This document shows, in pieces, positions 44,686-53,374 of a stretch of 64,000 nucleotides of DNA. The translations under genes and the position numbers were made by a program. Each line of letters opens with the position of its first letter. Position 1 is the stretch's first letter. This DNA comes from CAWJPW01 sp963844845 (GTDB lineage Bacteria; Acidobacteriota; Thermoanaerobaculia; Thermoanaerobaculales; Sulfomarinibacteraceae): NCBI GenBank assembly GCA_963844845.1, contig CAWJPW010000008.1, positions 930,001 through 994,000 on the forward strand, given 5' to 3'. Under the pieces are notes generated by a model. The model saw only the letters and a list, made by a program, of their open reading frames with translations. It ran no database searches and was not told where the DNA came from.

Positions 44686-45669
44686 ATGTACCGAGATGCA
44701 GACCCATGGTCGCCGCAGGGCGTTGTCGTTGGCCTCCTCACAGCGGTCGCGGCAGCGGCGTTCACCCTTCTGCTGGCGGTGCTCGGGCAAGCCCTCGGTG
44801 CGCTCGCCGGCGGCTGCACGTGGATCGGCATCAGTACGTCGCCATACCGACAGGTGTGGGCGCTGGTGAACGAGCCGACACTCAACTTCGCCTCGTTGCC
44901 GCGGGCCTTCGGCTACTGGTGGGGATCGCTTCTGCTGCCCCTGGCCGTGGCCGGTTTCACCGTACCGTTGGTGCCGCGCCGGCGCACCGTCGCGGCGGAG
45001 CTCGCAGCCGTGCACGTGGCGTGGATGGCGACGGTGGTGGGGGTCGCGTGGCTTCCTCTCCTGGACCCCCGCGAAGGCCATCTGGCACGCTGGCTTGAGC
45101 TCGTCGGCCGGCCGGCCGACCTGCTCTGGCTGGCACCGGCCACGGCGGCACTGCTAGCGGTGCCGGTGACCCTCCGCCTCCTGGCGCTGGCCCGTGCCGC
45201 GCGGCGTGACCTGCCGCGACTGAGCCGGGTCGGCCTGGTGCTGGCGCACCTGGTTGTGCCGGCTGTGGGCTGGTGCATGCTGGTGGTACCGCTACGCGGC
45301 ACCCCACCGGTGACAGCCCTCGCGGGGCTTGCGATGCCGGTTGCTGTCGCTCTGGTCGTGGCCTGGACCGGGTACCCAACGGCCTACGCATTCCGCCTGG
45401 ACGAGCTCTCGGGCGGGACGGTGGTGCGCGCCCTGGTGGCGGCGCTGGTCGGGTGGGCGCTGGTGCTCGGCTGCGGCCGCCCTCTGTCGGACGGGAGCAC
45501 GGCGGGTGTCCTTTGGGCGGCGCCCAGTGCGCGCAACAACGTCCGCCCGTGGATCTCGCCCACGCACCTCTACACCCAGCCCGAGCCGGTCAAGCCGGCG
45601 GGCTATACTGGGGCCATCGCCGAGCGGGGCGCTCGAACACACGGCCCCCGGAAGGGACCATCAGCATGA
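44686..45669 (+). CDS. Polytopic membrane protein, possibly YIP1/permease-like
   Basis: 327 residues with about seven hydrophobic segments (GVVVGLLTAVAAAAFTLLLAVL, SLLLPLAVAGFTVPLVP, WMATVVGVAWLPLL, APATAALLAVPVTLRLLAL, LVLAHLVVPAVGWCMLVV, GLAMPVAVALVVAW and ALVAALVGWALVLG, each quoted in part). Segment order resembles Yip1-domain proteins, but the resemblance is weak. The ATG at 44686 has no ribosome site and lies five bases after TAGCAT. The hydrophilic tail after residue 285 is translated across the ferritin promoter, and its stop overlaps the ferritin start. Confidence 0.7.
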   Translation: MYRDADPWSPQGVVVGLLTAVAAAAFTLLLAVLGQALGALAGGCTWIGISTSPYRQVWALVNEPTLNFASLPRAFGYWWGSLLLPLAVAGFTVPLVPRRRTVAAELAAVHVAWMATVVGVAWLPLLDPREGHLARWLELVGRPADLLWLAPATAALLAVPVTLRLLALARAARRDLPRLSRVGLVLAHLVVPAVGWCMLVVPLRGTPPVTALAGLAMPVAVALVVAWTGYPTAYAFRLDELSGGTVVRALVAALVGWALVLGCGRPLSDGSTAGVLWAAPSARNNVRPWISPTHLYTQPEPVKPAGYTGAIAERGARTHGPRKGPSA

Positions 45670-46157
45670 TGAAACCAGCCGTCGAAAAAGCACTCAACGA
45701 CCAGATCCACGCGGAGTTCTACTCCTTCTACCTGTACCTCGCCATGGCCGCGCACTTCGCCAACGAGCACCTGGACGGCTTCGCGCACTGGATGCAGGCG
45801 CAGGCCCAGGAGGAGCTCGGCCATGCCTTCAAGCTGTTCGGTTTCGTCACCGAGCGGGGTGGCGCCGTCAAGCTTCAGGCGATTGAGGCTCCCACCGCGA
45901 CGTGGCCCTCGGCGAAGGCGGCGGCGGAGGACGTGTTGACGCACGAGCGCGAGATCAGCGGGCGGATCGACCAGCTCGTGGAGCTCGCGCGCAGCGAGCG
46001 CGACCATGCCACCGGGGTCTTCCTCAACTGGTTCGTGCAGGAGCAGGTGGAGGAGGAGTCCAGCGCCGAGCGGCTGGTGCACCAGGTCGCCATGGTGGAG
46101 GGGAACCCACAGGGCCTCCTCATGCTTGACCGCCAGCTCGCCCAGAGAGGGGCCTAG
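45666..46157 (+). CDS. ftnA: Ferritin
   Basis: 163-residue iron-storage protein forming a 24-subunit shell. All ferroxidase ligands fall at E. coli FtnA numbering: E17, E50, H53, E94, Q127 and E130 (HAEFYSFYLYLAM, EELGHAFKLF, LTHERE, QEQVEEE). Start ATG 45666 (or 45669) overlaps the upstream stop and has GGAAGGGA upstream. TATACT in the upstream gene (45603-45608) may be a separate -10. The stop TAG is contributed by a family A repeat. With Fur nearby, iron-dependent control is plausible but no Fur box was identified. Confidence 0.95.
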   Translation: MMKPAVEKALNDQIHAEFYSFYLYLAMAAHFANEHLDGFAHWMQAQAQEELGHAFKLFGFVTERGGAVKLQAIEAPTATWPSAKAAAEDVLTHEREISGRIDQLVELARSERDHATGVFLNWFVQEQVEEESSAERLVHQVAMVEGNPQGLLMLDRQLAQRGA

Positions 46158-46314
46158 CCCGCACATCTCACGAGAATTCTGCTACGACCGCAGATATGTC
46201 AGCCAGGGCGGCGCTTCTCGTGGCGGCGCCGTCCTCGACGTAGCTCTGCTATGCGTGCGGCGGCACCTCGGTCGAATCGCCACCCTGACAGGCATCTTCG
46301 CGGTCTCGCGACGG
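46155..46314 (+). repeat. Dispersed intergenic repeat family A
   Basis: Begins TAGCCCGCACATCTCACGAG and supplies the ferritin stop codon. It contains AGAATTC, GTAGCTCTGCTA, GGTCGAATCGCCACCCTGA and CGCGGTCTCGCGACGG. The right terminal repeat has eroded. The rest of the spacer to 46442 shows no gene. Confidence 0.75.
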
Positions 46315-46442
46315 AGCCCAGCGGGACCCGCGAGTTCGAGATGCACGAATCAGGCGCTGACACTGCCATCGGTTACGTCTCGTGGGCAGGGGCGAGAGTC
46401 TCTGAATCTTCGGGCCCTTGAGTGCCGCGCACCGCCGGGCGT

Positions 46443-47318
46443 TCACGCCTTCCGGGCGAGGGCGATGAGGTGGGCGACGATGGCGCTGGCGACGTCGGCG
46501 CCGGTGGCTGCTTCGAGGGCGCGGAAGCCGGGCGTGGGGTTGACCTCGCCCACCACGGTGCCGTCGGCGCCCGGCAGGAGGTCGACGCCGCAGATGCCGA
46601 GGCCGAGGGCGGCGGCCGCCGCGTGCGCCAGCTCAGCCTCACCGGATGAGGGCTCGAGGGCCTCCGCGCAGCCCCCTCGCGACGCGTTCGAGCGCCAGTC
46701 ACCAGGCGGAGCGCTGAGCCGCATCGCGGCCACCACGCGGCCGCCCACCACCAGCAGCCGAAGGCTGTGGCCGCTGCACGGCACGAAGCGCTGGATCACC
46801 ACCTCGTCACCCACCCGCCAGAGCGAATCCAGCACCGCCTCGAGGTGATCCGGTGTGTCGCAGCGGATCACGCCCACTCCCATGCGTGAGCGGCGCTGCT
46901 TCACCACCACCGGGAAGCCGAGCTCGCGGCCGGCACCCGCCAGCACCTCGGGCTCGGAGCCGGCCACGGTGGCCGGCGCCGGCACCCCGGCCGCGGCGAG
47001 ACAGAGTATCGTGCGCCAGTGATCGCGGCCGTCGCGGATGGCCTTTGGCGGGTTGGGGGTGGGTACCCCGGCTGCGCCGCACGTCTCGAGGGCGGCGAGC
47101 ATGCTCTCGGGGCGCCAGTTTCCCACCCGTGCGAGGACCGCCCTCGGGGGCGGGGCGAGAAGCTCACCGTCGAAGCAACGCAGCGACGGAGGGGCGATCC
47201 GCGCCACCAGCGCGGCCGCGTCGGCAAGCTCAAGCTGTGCGGAGGCGGCGGTGGCTGCTTCCTGGAGCCGGTGGTTCGTCTCCAGATCGAGGCGGGCGGT
47301 GAGGAGCAGCAGCCGCAT
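46443..47318 (-). CDS. RimK-like ATP-grasp ligase
   Basis: 291 residues of ATP-grasp fold. It forms an amide or ester bond through an acyl phosphate, as in glutamyl or lysine-amino-carrier ligases; the substrate is unknown. Visible motifs are NPPKAIRDGRDHWRTILCLAAAGVP in pieces (small-molecule N-domain), GFPVVVKQRRSRMGVGV (ATP loop), EVVIQRFVPCSGHSLRLLVVGG and DLLPGADGTVVGEVNPTPGF (Mg and catalytic Asn/Glu). The ATG lies six bases after TACGAT, so probably leaderless, and divergent from the DUF4388 gene. No carrier-protein gene is adjacent. Confidence 0.85.
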   Translation of the reverse strand: MRLLLLTARLDLETNHRLQEAATAASAQLELADAAALVARIAPPSLRCFDGELLAPPPRAVLARVGNWRPESMLAALETCGAAGVPTPNPPKAIRDGRDHWRTILCLAAAGVPAPATVAGSEPEVLAGAGRELGFPVVVKQRRSRMGVGVIRCDTPDHLEAVLDSLWRVGDEVVIQRFVPCSGHSLRLLVVGGRVVAAMRLSAPPGDWRSNASRGGCAEALEPSSGEAELAHAAAAALGLGICGVDLLPGADGTVVGEVNPTPGFRALEAATGADVASAIVAHLIALARKA

Positions 47319-47324
47319 CGGTCC

Positions 47325-47364
47325 ATCGTAGCAGCGGTGGACAGCTGCCCCCGCACGCTATACT
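47325..47364. promoter_or_regulatory. Pair of divergent leaderless -10 elements
   Basis: TACGAT (47330-47325, minus) lies six bases before the ATP-grasp ATG. TATACT (47359-47364, plus) lies six bases before the GTG of the DUF4388 gene at 47371. The start codons are only 52 bp apart. Confidence 0.55.
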
Positions 47365-47370
47365 CGCATC

Positions 47371-48744
47371 GTGATCCGCGGCACATTGGCACAACTCCAC
47401 CTGGGCGACCTGCTCCAGTGGCTTCAAATGGGCGGGCTCAGCGGTCGACTGACCCTGGCTCACGGGGGACACGATCGCCGCTTCGACTTTCTCGAGGGGC
47501 GCCTGGTCTACGCCTCGTCCCTGGTGCCCGCGGAGCGCTTTGCCACCTGGCTCGCCACCGAGGGGGTGTGCCAGCCCGAGGAGCTGCGCCGCAGCCTGGC
47601 GCTGGCGCTGCTGCGCCGGACCCTCTTCAGCGACGTGCTCATCCAGCGCACAGGCGTCGAACCGCCCGCCCTGCGCGCCAGCCTGCGTCGTCTGGCCGAG
47701 ACCATGGCGACCCGCATCATCCTGATCCCCGAGCTGCGCTTCACCTTCGAACCAGCGTACCCGGTGCGGGAGCTTCTCGGCCTGAGCCTCGACCTCGAGC
47801 CGCAGCAGCTGCTGTTGGAGGCGGCCCGCCGCACCGATGAGGGCGACGCCGACTCCGCTCGGGCCGCCGAGCGCCTCCTCCCCCTCGGGGGCGAGGCGTT
47901 CGAGTCGTTCTTCTGGGAACTGGCGGGCGCAGCAGTCACTGTGAGCGAGCCGGTGGACGGCGAGCAACTGGCCGAGATCCACGAAGCCGTACGCCGAATC
48001 GTCGAAGCCCTGGCACAGTGGGTGGAAGCGAGTCCCGGCCTCGTACCGGTGCCGCGTGCCCAGGTCGACGACCTGGCCGGTGCCCTGGCGGGGCGAGGTT
48101 CGCTCCGTCTCGAGCGACTTCCCCACGTCGTCTGGAACCAGATGGTGCTGACGTGTTCGGTGCGCAGCCCCGAGCTCGTGCGCCCGCGGCGCTTGGAGGA
48201 GCTCGAGGCGGAGGAGCCGCCAGCGCGTCAGGAGCTGGCCGCGAACACCGCCTGGCACCGCCCCGACGCGGGGCGCCTGGACGAGCTCACGCGCCAGGTG
48301 GCGAGGCGGTGGAGCGCCGCTGCCGCCGCCGCCGCGCCTCACCTGGGTGAGGATCCTGGCGCCGCCTCCCTCGCCGCGCTCATGTCTACCGTGCCCACTG
48401 ACCTCGTGCTTTGGGTGCTCTCCTCTCTGCCGGTACCGCATGTGGCGCTGCGGCGCGCGCTCCTGCGCCTGCTGCCGCCGCGCCTGGCCGCCGCCCTGGT
48501 GTACAGTGCCGACCTCCCGGACGAGCTCCTGGATGCCCTCGCGCCCTCTCGGCCGACCCCCCTCGGCGCCTGCCTGGCGGTGGCCCACGAGACGGCGCCG
48601 GCGACGCTGGCGTGGCCCGCGATGCTCCCTGACTGGGACGAAGCTCTCCTCGATGTGGCGCGGCCAGCTGTCCTCGCCCGGGCGGCGGCCGCTGCCCGGA
48701 AGGCGGCAGAGGCTCCGCTCGACGCCTCGGGTACGGTAGGATAG
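47371..48744 (+). CDS. DUF4388 (PATAN)-domain signalling protein
   Basis: 457 residues, cytosolic, no membrane segment. The first 100 residues match the DUF4388/PATAN pattern (RGTLAQLHLGDLLQWLQMGG, LSGRLTLAHGG, RRFDFLEGRLVYASS). This domain is common in bacteria using Ras-like MglA/Rab GTPases and two-component systems. The remainder is alpha-helical and Ala-rich with a possible HEAT-like or HDOD-like stretch (VPHVALRRALLRLLPPRLAAAL). GTG start, leaderless. Its neighbours, an epimerase (4-bp gap) and the MglA-kinase-like fusion convergent beyond it, suggest a shared signalling role. Confidence 0.8.
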   Translation: MIRGTLAQLHLGDLLQWLQMGGLSGRLTLAHGGHDRRFDFLEGRLVYASSLVPAERFATWLATEGVCQPEELRRSLALALLRRTLFSDVLIQRTGVEPPALRASLRRLAETMATRIILIPELRFTFEPAYPVRELLGLSLDLEPQQLLLEAARRTDEGDADSARAAERLLPLGGEAFESFFWELAGAAVTVSEPVDGEQLAEIHEAVRRIVEALAQWVEASPGLVPVPRAQVDDLAGALAGRGSLRLERLPHVVWNQMVLTCSVRSPELVRPRRLEELEAEEPPARQELAANTAWHRPDAGRLDELTRQVARRWSAAAAAAAPHLGEDPGAASLAALMSTVPTDLVLWVLSSLPVPHVALRRALLRLLPPRLAAALVYSADLPDELLDALAPSRPTPLGACLAVAHETAPATLAWPAMLPDWDEALLDVARPAVLARAAAAARKAAEAPLDASGTVG

Positions 48745-48748
48745 CGCC

Positions 48749-49789
48749 ATGCGGGTACTGGTTCTCGGAGGGACGCGCTTCATCGGTCGGTCGGTGGTCG
48801 AGCATCTGCTGCGCGAGGGGCACGAGGTCACCCTCCTCAACCGCGGGCTGACGCCCGATCCCTTCGCCACCAGGGTTCGCCGGGTGGTGGGCGACCGGCG
48901 CAAGGAAGAGACCATCCGCCGCGCCGCGGCGAAGATGGACTACGACGTGGTGGTGGACATCACCGCGTACCACGAGACCGAGTCGGCGGCGCTGCTGGAC
49001 GCCTTCAAGGGCCGCATCGGCCACTTCGTCCACGTCTCCACCGCTGCCGTGTACCTCATCCGAGACGGCGTGTTCCCGCCCTTCACCGAGGCCGAGTTTG
49101 CCGGTCGCCTCACCTCCAAGCGGTCGGGCGAGGAGTCGTCGTGGCTGTACGCTTACCACAAGCGGCGCTGTGAAGAGGTCCTCGCCCGGGCATGGGAGGA
49201 AGACCGCTTCCCCTACACCTCGCTGCGTCTACCCATGGTGGTGGGACCCCACGACTATACGCACCGTGCGGATGCCTACCTCGAGCGCATCGCGGCGGGT
49301 GGGCCGCTCATCCTCCCCGAGGGCGGGCTCAACTCGTGGGGCTTCTTGTGGGTCGACGACGTCGCCGAGGTGGTGGCCGCCAACCTGGCCAACACAGCGG
49401 CCTTCGGGCGTGCCTACAATCTCGCCCAGCGTGAGGCGGTCACGCTGCGCCAGTTCGTCGAGCTGGCGGCGAGCCTACTGGGCCACCCCGCCAACCTGCT
49501 GTCGCTGCCCACCGCCTGGCTGCAGGCGGTCGGTTTGGGAACCGCGTACAGCCCCTACACGCATCACCATGACATCCTCCTCGACTGCCGCGCCGCCGAG
49601 GACGACCTTCTCTTCCGCCCGACCCCGCTGATGGTGTGGATGGAACGCCTAGTGGCGGACTTCCGCGCGCGCTGGGACGGCGTCCCCCGTGCCTTCGCCG
49701 CGACCCGTTCCTTCGAGCTCACCCTCGCCCGCGAGGTTGCCAAGATCCGCCTGCCGTCGTTTGCCGCGGCGGAGGCGACGGCGCGGTAG
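48749..49789 (+). CDS. NAD-dependent epimerase/dehydratase-like (extended SDR)
   Basis: 346 residues. N-terminal NAD-binding GGTRFIGRSVVEHLL, then DVVVDITAYH, HVSTAAVYLI (serine of the triad) and YAYHKRRCEEVLA (YxxxK). PMVVGPHDYTHRADAYLERI and WVDDVAEVVAANL follow, typical of extended sugar-nucleotide SDRs such as the CSP41/mRNA-binding-like subgroup. Reaction not assignable: epimerase, dehydratase or reductase. The ATG lies six bases after TAGGAT (48737-48742), overlapping the previous stop, so it is probably leaderless. Ends convergent with the fusion gene at 49917. Confidence 0.85.
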   Translation: MRVLVLGGTRFIGRSVVEHLLREGHEVTLLNRGLTPDPFATRVRRVVGDRRKEETIRRAAAKMDYDVVVDITAYHETESAALLDAFKGRIGHFVHVSTAAVYLIRDGVFPPFTEAEFAGRLTSKRSGEESSWLYAYHKRRCEEVLARAWEEDRFPYTSLRLPMVVGPHDYTHRADAYLERIAAGGPLILPEGGLNSWGFLWVDDVAEVVAANLANTAAFGRAYNLAQREAVTLRQFVELAASLLGHPANLLSLPTAWLQAVGLGTAYSPYTHHHDILLDCRAAEDDLLFRPTPLMVWMERLVADFRARWDGVPRAFAATRSFELTLAREVAKIRLPSFAAAEATAR

Positions 49790-49830
49790 GGACGGACGCG
49801 CGGCGCTCACCGAGCCGCCCTAGGGGTGAC

Positions 49831-49860
49831 GGCCGCAAAGGGCACACCCCTACTGCGGCC
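49831..49860. terminator. Hairpin between convergent genes, possible bidirectional terminator
   Basis: GGCCGCA (49831-49837) pairs with TGCGGCC (49854-49860), with an inner AGGG/CCCT pairing. It lies after both the epimerase and the GTPase-kinase fusion. Only a short TTT follows. A fragment of family A lies to 49925 and contributes the TAG stop of the gene at 49917. Confidence 0.4.
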
Positions 49861-49916
49861 ACGGTTTCGCCGGCCATTGCGGCGCCGCTCCCGGCGGCGT
49901 TCTCGACGTAAGGCTG

Positions 49917-52133
49917 CTACGCCTCGGGCTGGGGGGCAGCGGCGGATCCCTCGGTAAGACCGTCCTGGGGCAGCGCCACCGTCACCTCGGTGCCCTGCTC
50001 GGGCTCGGAGGTGAGCGAAACCGTGCCGCCGTGGCCCTCCACAACCCGCTTGACGATGGCGAGGCCGAGGCCGGCGCCGCGAGGCCCCTCGCCGGGGGTG
50101 GGGCGCTGCCAGAACGGTTCGAACACGTGATCCAGGTCCCCCTCCGAGATACCGATTCCGGTGTCCTTCACCCGGATCATCAGCCAGGCGCGCCCCTCGT
50201 GGGTGGCTCGGCGCACCTCGAGCTTCACCTGGCCGCCGGGCCGGCTGTTCTCGATGGCGTTCTTGACCAGCGCTCGCAATGCCTCGGCGGTGGTGTCGGG
50301 ATCGCACCACACCGCGTTCAGGGCGCTGGGCGTGAGCACCTTGAGGTCCACCTGGGCGGCCTGTGCCGCTGGTCGTAGGGGCGTCACCACCCGCCGGAGG
50401 AGGTCCTCGAGCGGAACCACCTGGCAGGGCAGCTCTCGTCCGGTACGGCCCAGTACGGTGGCCTGGATGGCGCTCTCGAGGGTGCCCCCGAGCTGCTCTG
50501 CCTTATCGCGAATCACACCGATGATGCGAGCGCGACGCTCGGGTGGAGCCTCCGCACTACCCTCCAGCGCCCTGGTGGCGGTGAGCAGTGCCGAGACGTT
50601 TTCGCGCAGGTCGCCGGTGAGCCGGTCGAGGAGGCGTTGACGCAACCCGTCGAGATCGGAGAGCTCGCGGTAGGCTTCCTCCAGCAGGGTCTTACGCCCC
50701 TCCAGCTCGGCTGCCAGCCGGCGCACCTCGTCGAGGGTGTCGGAGAGCTCAGCGGTGCGCCTCGCCACCTGCTCCTCGAGGCCCAGGTTGAGCTCCTCCA
50801 GACGCTGCCAGGCAAAGGCGTTGGCGTAGGCCATGGCGGCGGCCACCGCCGCCACCGACGCGAGCTGGAGGTCGTCCTCGTCCAGCGTCCTGCGGCGCCG
50901 GTCGCTGTACGCACACAGCAGCCCGATCACTCGGTCGCCGGCGACCATGGGGGCCGCCACCGCCGAGCCAAAGCCGGCCGCCTCCACCGCTGGAAGCAGG
51001 AGCGGATCACCGACGGTGCTCGACAGGTCGCGGTGTACCAGCGTCGGCTGGCGCGTACCCACCAGGCGAGCGGCGAGGGACTCCCCGGCGGGGCTGGTGG
51101 CGAGCAGCAGGGGATCCTGGGGCAGGCCGCGCAGCGCCGCCGGGCGAAGGCCGCCGGTGCGGTCCACGGCCAGCATCGACGCCGCCGGGACCTTCAGCAG
51201 GTCGGTCACCGTGGAGAGAAGGAGCTTCACCACCTCGGCGGGATCGTGAACCACGGTCACCGCCTGACCGAAGTCGGCCAGGGTCGCCATCGACTCCACC
51301 TTGCGCCTGAGCTGCCGCGTAACCGTGTCGAGCCGGGCATTGAGGTCGGCCATGGCCACGTTGGCCCGAACCGCCTCCCGAACCAGGGTCTCCTCGCTCA
51401 AAGGCTGGCCCGCGTCCGTCTCCTCCACGCCCTCGGTCCGCAGAACTGCGGCGTCCTCCACCGTGGCTGGCTGCTCGAGGAGGAGGGGGCTGAGCGCGTC
51501 ACGGGCATTTGCGAGAAGGCGTTCCACCGCCTGGGGGTTGCCTGCGACGCCGAGCTTGTCGGTCACCGCCTGGAGGGTCTGCTCGGTGATGGCGGCGAAC
51601 GCTTCCATCACACCGCCACCACTGGTGGCCACGGAGGGGAACGCCGGCGCGCTGTCGGCGTTCAGGTCACCATCGAGCTCGGCGACGGACAGCAGCGCGG
51701 GGAGGTCGCGCTTGTTGTACTGCCGCACCACCGGGAGACTTGTGGGGTCGATGGCGTTGGCCTTGAGGTTCTCCCACAGGTTGGCCAGGGACTCGAGGTT
51801 GGCATCGCGCTGGTTGGCCTGGGAGTCGGCGACGAAGATGATCCCGTCCACCCCCGAGAGCACCGCCCGCCGGGTGGCGTTGTACTGCACCTGGCCGGGC
51901 ACGGTGTAGAGCTGGAGGGCGAGCTGGTAGCCGCGGATCTTGCCGAGGTCCAGCGACAGCAGGTCGAAGAAGAGGGTGCGGTCGTTGGCCGTATTGAGAG
52001 AGTAGAGGCGGGTGCGGCGATCGGGGTCGACCATGCGGTGGATGTGCTGCAGACAGGTGGTCTTTCCCCCGAGGGCTGGCCCGTAGTAGACGATTTTGAG
52101 CTTGATCTGGCGATTCTGGTTGTCGAACTGCAC
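49917..52133 (-). CDS. MglA-type Ras-like GTPase fused to GAF and histidine-kinase ATPase domains
   Basis: 738 residues. GTPase 1-195: P-loop GPALGGKTT (18-26), TVPGQ (77-81) in place of DxxG as in MglA, and NKRD (140-143). A linker and GAF domain (285-435) follow, then a coiled coil (440-495) and a HisKA-like helical hairpin. The hairpin motif is TGDLRENVSALL, with no histidine at the phospho-acceptor site. The HATPase_c domain (575-722) is intact: LVKNAIENS, DTGIGI, FEPFW, GAGLGLAI. It may therefore phosphorylate in trans, or act as a GTP-switched ATPase. Start ATG 52133 has GGGAGGAT upstream. Confidence 0.9.
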   Translation of the reverse strand: MQFDNQNRQIKLKIVYYGPALGGKTTCLQHIHRMVDPDRRTRLYSLNTANDRTLFFDLLSLDLGKIRGYQLALQLYTVPGQVQYNATRRAVLSGVDGIIFVADSQANQRDANLESLANLWENLKANAIDPTSLPVVRQYNKRDLPALLSVAELDGDLNADSAPAFPSVATSGGGVMEAFAAITEQTLQAVTDKLGVAGNPQAVERLLANARDALSPLLLEQPATVEDAAVLRTEGVEETDAGQPLSEETLVREAVRANVAMADLNARLDTVTRQLRRKVESMATLADFGQAVTVVHDPAEVVKLLLSTVTDLLKVPAASMLAVDRTGGLRPAALRGLPQDPLLLATSPAGESLAARLVGTRQPTLVHRDLSSTVGDPLLLPAVEAAGFGSAVAAPMVAGDRVIGLLCAYSDRRRRTLDEDDLQLASVAAVAAAMAYANAFAWQRLEELNLGLEEQVARRTAELSDTLDEVRRLAAELEGRKTLLEEAYRELSDLDGLRQRLLDRLTGDLRENVSALLTATRALEGSAEAPPERRARIIGVIRDKAEQLGGTLESAIQATVLGRTGRELPCQVVPLEDLLRRVVTPLRPAAQAAQVDLKVLTPSALNAVWCDPDTTAEALRALVKNAIENSRPGGQVKLEVRRATHEGRAWLMIRVKDTGIGISEGDLDHVFEPFWQRPTPGEGPRGAGLGLAIVKRVVEGHGGTVSLTSEPEQGTEVTVALPQDGLTEGSAAAPQPEA

Positions 52134-52289
52134 GCATCCTCCCGGCGGTGCCAGCGTTCACCGGTCATTGTAGCCGTACCGGCGCCGAGCGGGCCTGCGT
52201 GCGGAGAGGCGGGAGGGCCTGCCGCAGCCGAGAGCATCGCGCGGGTATGCCGTCCCTGACGCCCTTCCAGGCGAGCCTCCTCGTACGTC

Positions 52290-52358
52290 CTGCGAAAGTA
52301 CCGCATCCCACGTGGTCTCGGACGCCTCGCGACGACCCCTGGTGAGATATGAGGGCTA
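52290..52358 (-). repeat. Dispersed intergenic repeat family A, truncated end
   Basis: On the minus strand TAGCCCTCATATCTCACCAG, then GGTCGTCGCGAGG. The TAG is the stop codon of the secreted protein gene at 52356. Further left (52200-52285) lies sequence resembling family B in inverse orientation, with no gene. Confidence 0.6.
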
Positions 52359-53282
52359 GCGTGCGGCCCGCGCGCCCGCTTGGCGCAGCTGGGCGCCGAG
52401 AGCCCTGGCTTCACCGGCCGGCCGGGGCGTGGCCAGGGCCGGCCGGTGGCGGGTCGACTGCGACATGTCTGCGACGCTCACCCCTACCGCCGAGGCGATG
52501 GCCGGGACATAGCTTGGGTCGCCGGTGCGCTGATTGACCATGGATGCGTAGGGGAAGACCAGGGCGTCGCCGGGGCCATCTACCAGGTAGAAGACCAGGC
52601 TTGCGCCGGTTACGGCGGTGCGCATGCGTCGCTGCAGGTGCCCGTATGGCGGCAGCTCGAACTCCTCGGTGTCGAGCAGGTAGCCGTCGGCGTCCTGGAC
52701 GTCCACCCGCACCGTGGTCCACGCGTCGGTCCACGAGGCGACACCGATGTTGCAGCGAAAGGCGGCGCCGTCGTTGAGGATACCTGCGGCGTAGCCGTAG
52801 CTGTTCCAGTCGACGCCATCGTAGGACGCCACCGCCGGGATGCCCTGGCCGAACTCGCCGGAGGCGTCGCCGGGGACGAGGGTGTAGGTGCGCGAGTAGA
52901 CCAGGAAGTCGCACTCCTCCGGCGGATCGCAGGCGAGGGAGAGGTCGGCGAAGGCGATGAGGGCGGCGGTGCCGTCGAGGCCGAAGACGTCAGGTCCGAG
53001 GACATCCCAGGCGTTGACGGTCTCGTAGGGCGAGAGGGTGACGTCGGCGGCGGCGGCCGAGAGGTTGCTCTGGCCCGTGGGCAGCAGCATGACCGTCACC
53101 GGCAGGTCGTAGCTGTGTGGGTTGTGTAGCGACAGGTCGGTGCGCCAGAAGGTTCCGCCTACCCCGGTGGTGTGGGCCGCGGCGGGGACCATCCACGTGT
53201 ACGAGAGCTGCCCGGCGCCGACGCCTGTGGCGGCGGAAGCGGCCAGGGCGAGCGCGACGGCTGTGGTGAGGGTTCGCATCAT
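52356..53282 (-). CDS. Secreted beta-rich hypothetical protein
   Basis: 308 residues with signal peptide (TLTTAVALALAASAATGVGA). The mature protein opens QLSYTWMVPAAAHTTG and FWRTDLSLHNPHSYDLPVTV, then alternates strands (LVYSRTYTLVPG, TTVRVDVQDADGYLL, EELPPYGHLQRRM-type). I recognise this as the N-terminal style of a secreted family common in related genomes, without a defined function. The C-terminal 40 residues are Ala/Arg-rich and poorly structured. Four cysteines could form disulfides. Start ATG 53282 or 53279, with GGAGGT upstream. Confidence 0.75.
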   Translation of the reverse strand: MMRTLTTAVALALAASAATGVGAGQLSYTWMVPAAAHTTGVGGTFWRTDLSLHNPHSYDLPVTVMLLPTGQSNLSAAAADVTLSPYETVNAWDVLGPDVFGLDGTAALIAFADLSLACDPPEECDFLVYSRTYTLVPGDASGEFGQGIPAVASYDGVDWNSYGYAAGILNDGAAFRCNIGVASWTDAWTTVRVDVQDADGYLLDTEEFELPPYGHLQRRMRTAVTGASLVFYLVDGPGDALVFPYASMVNQRTGDPSYVPAIASAVGVSVADMSQSTRHRPALATPRPAGEARALGAQLRQAGARAAR

Positions 53283-53356
53283 GACCTCCGATCACGACTG
53301 ACGCAATCGCCGTGCCAGGGTCGCCTCCGCCCGATCGCCGGGGCGGCGGCCGCACA

Positions 53357-53374
53357 TGTCCTCGGTGGAGGACA
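53357..53374. promoter_or_regulatory. Perfect inverted repeat, putative operator
   Basis: TGTCCTCGGTGGAGGACA: 7-bp arms around GGTG, in the divergent spacer between the secreted protein and the gene at 53441. TACACT (53401-53406) downstream could be the -10 of the latter, with GTGACA (53380-53385) at short (15 bp) spacing. Confidence 0.45.
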
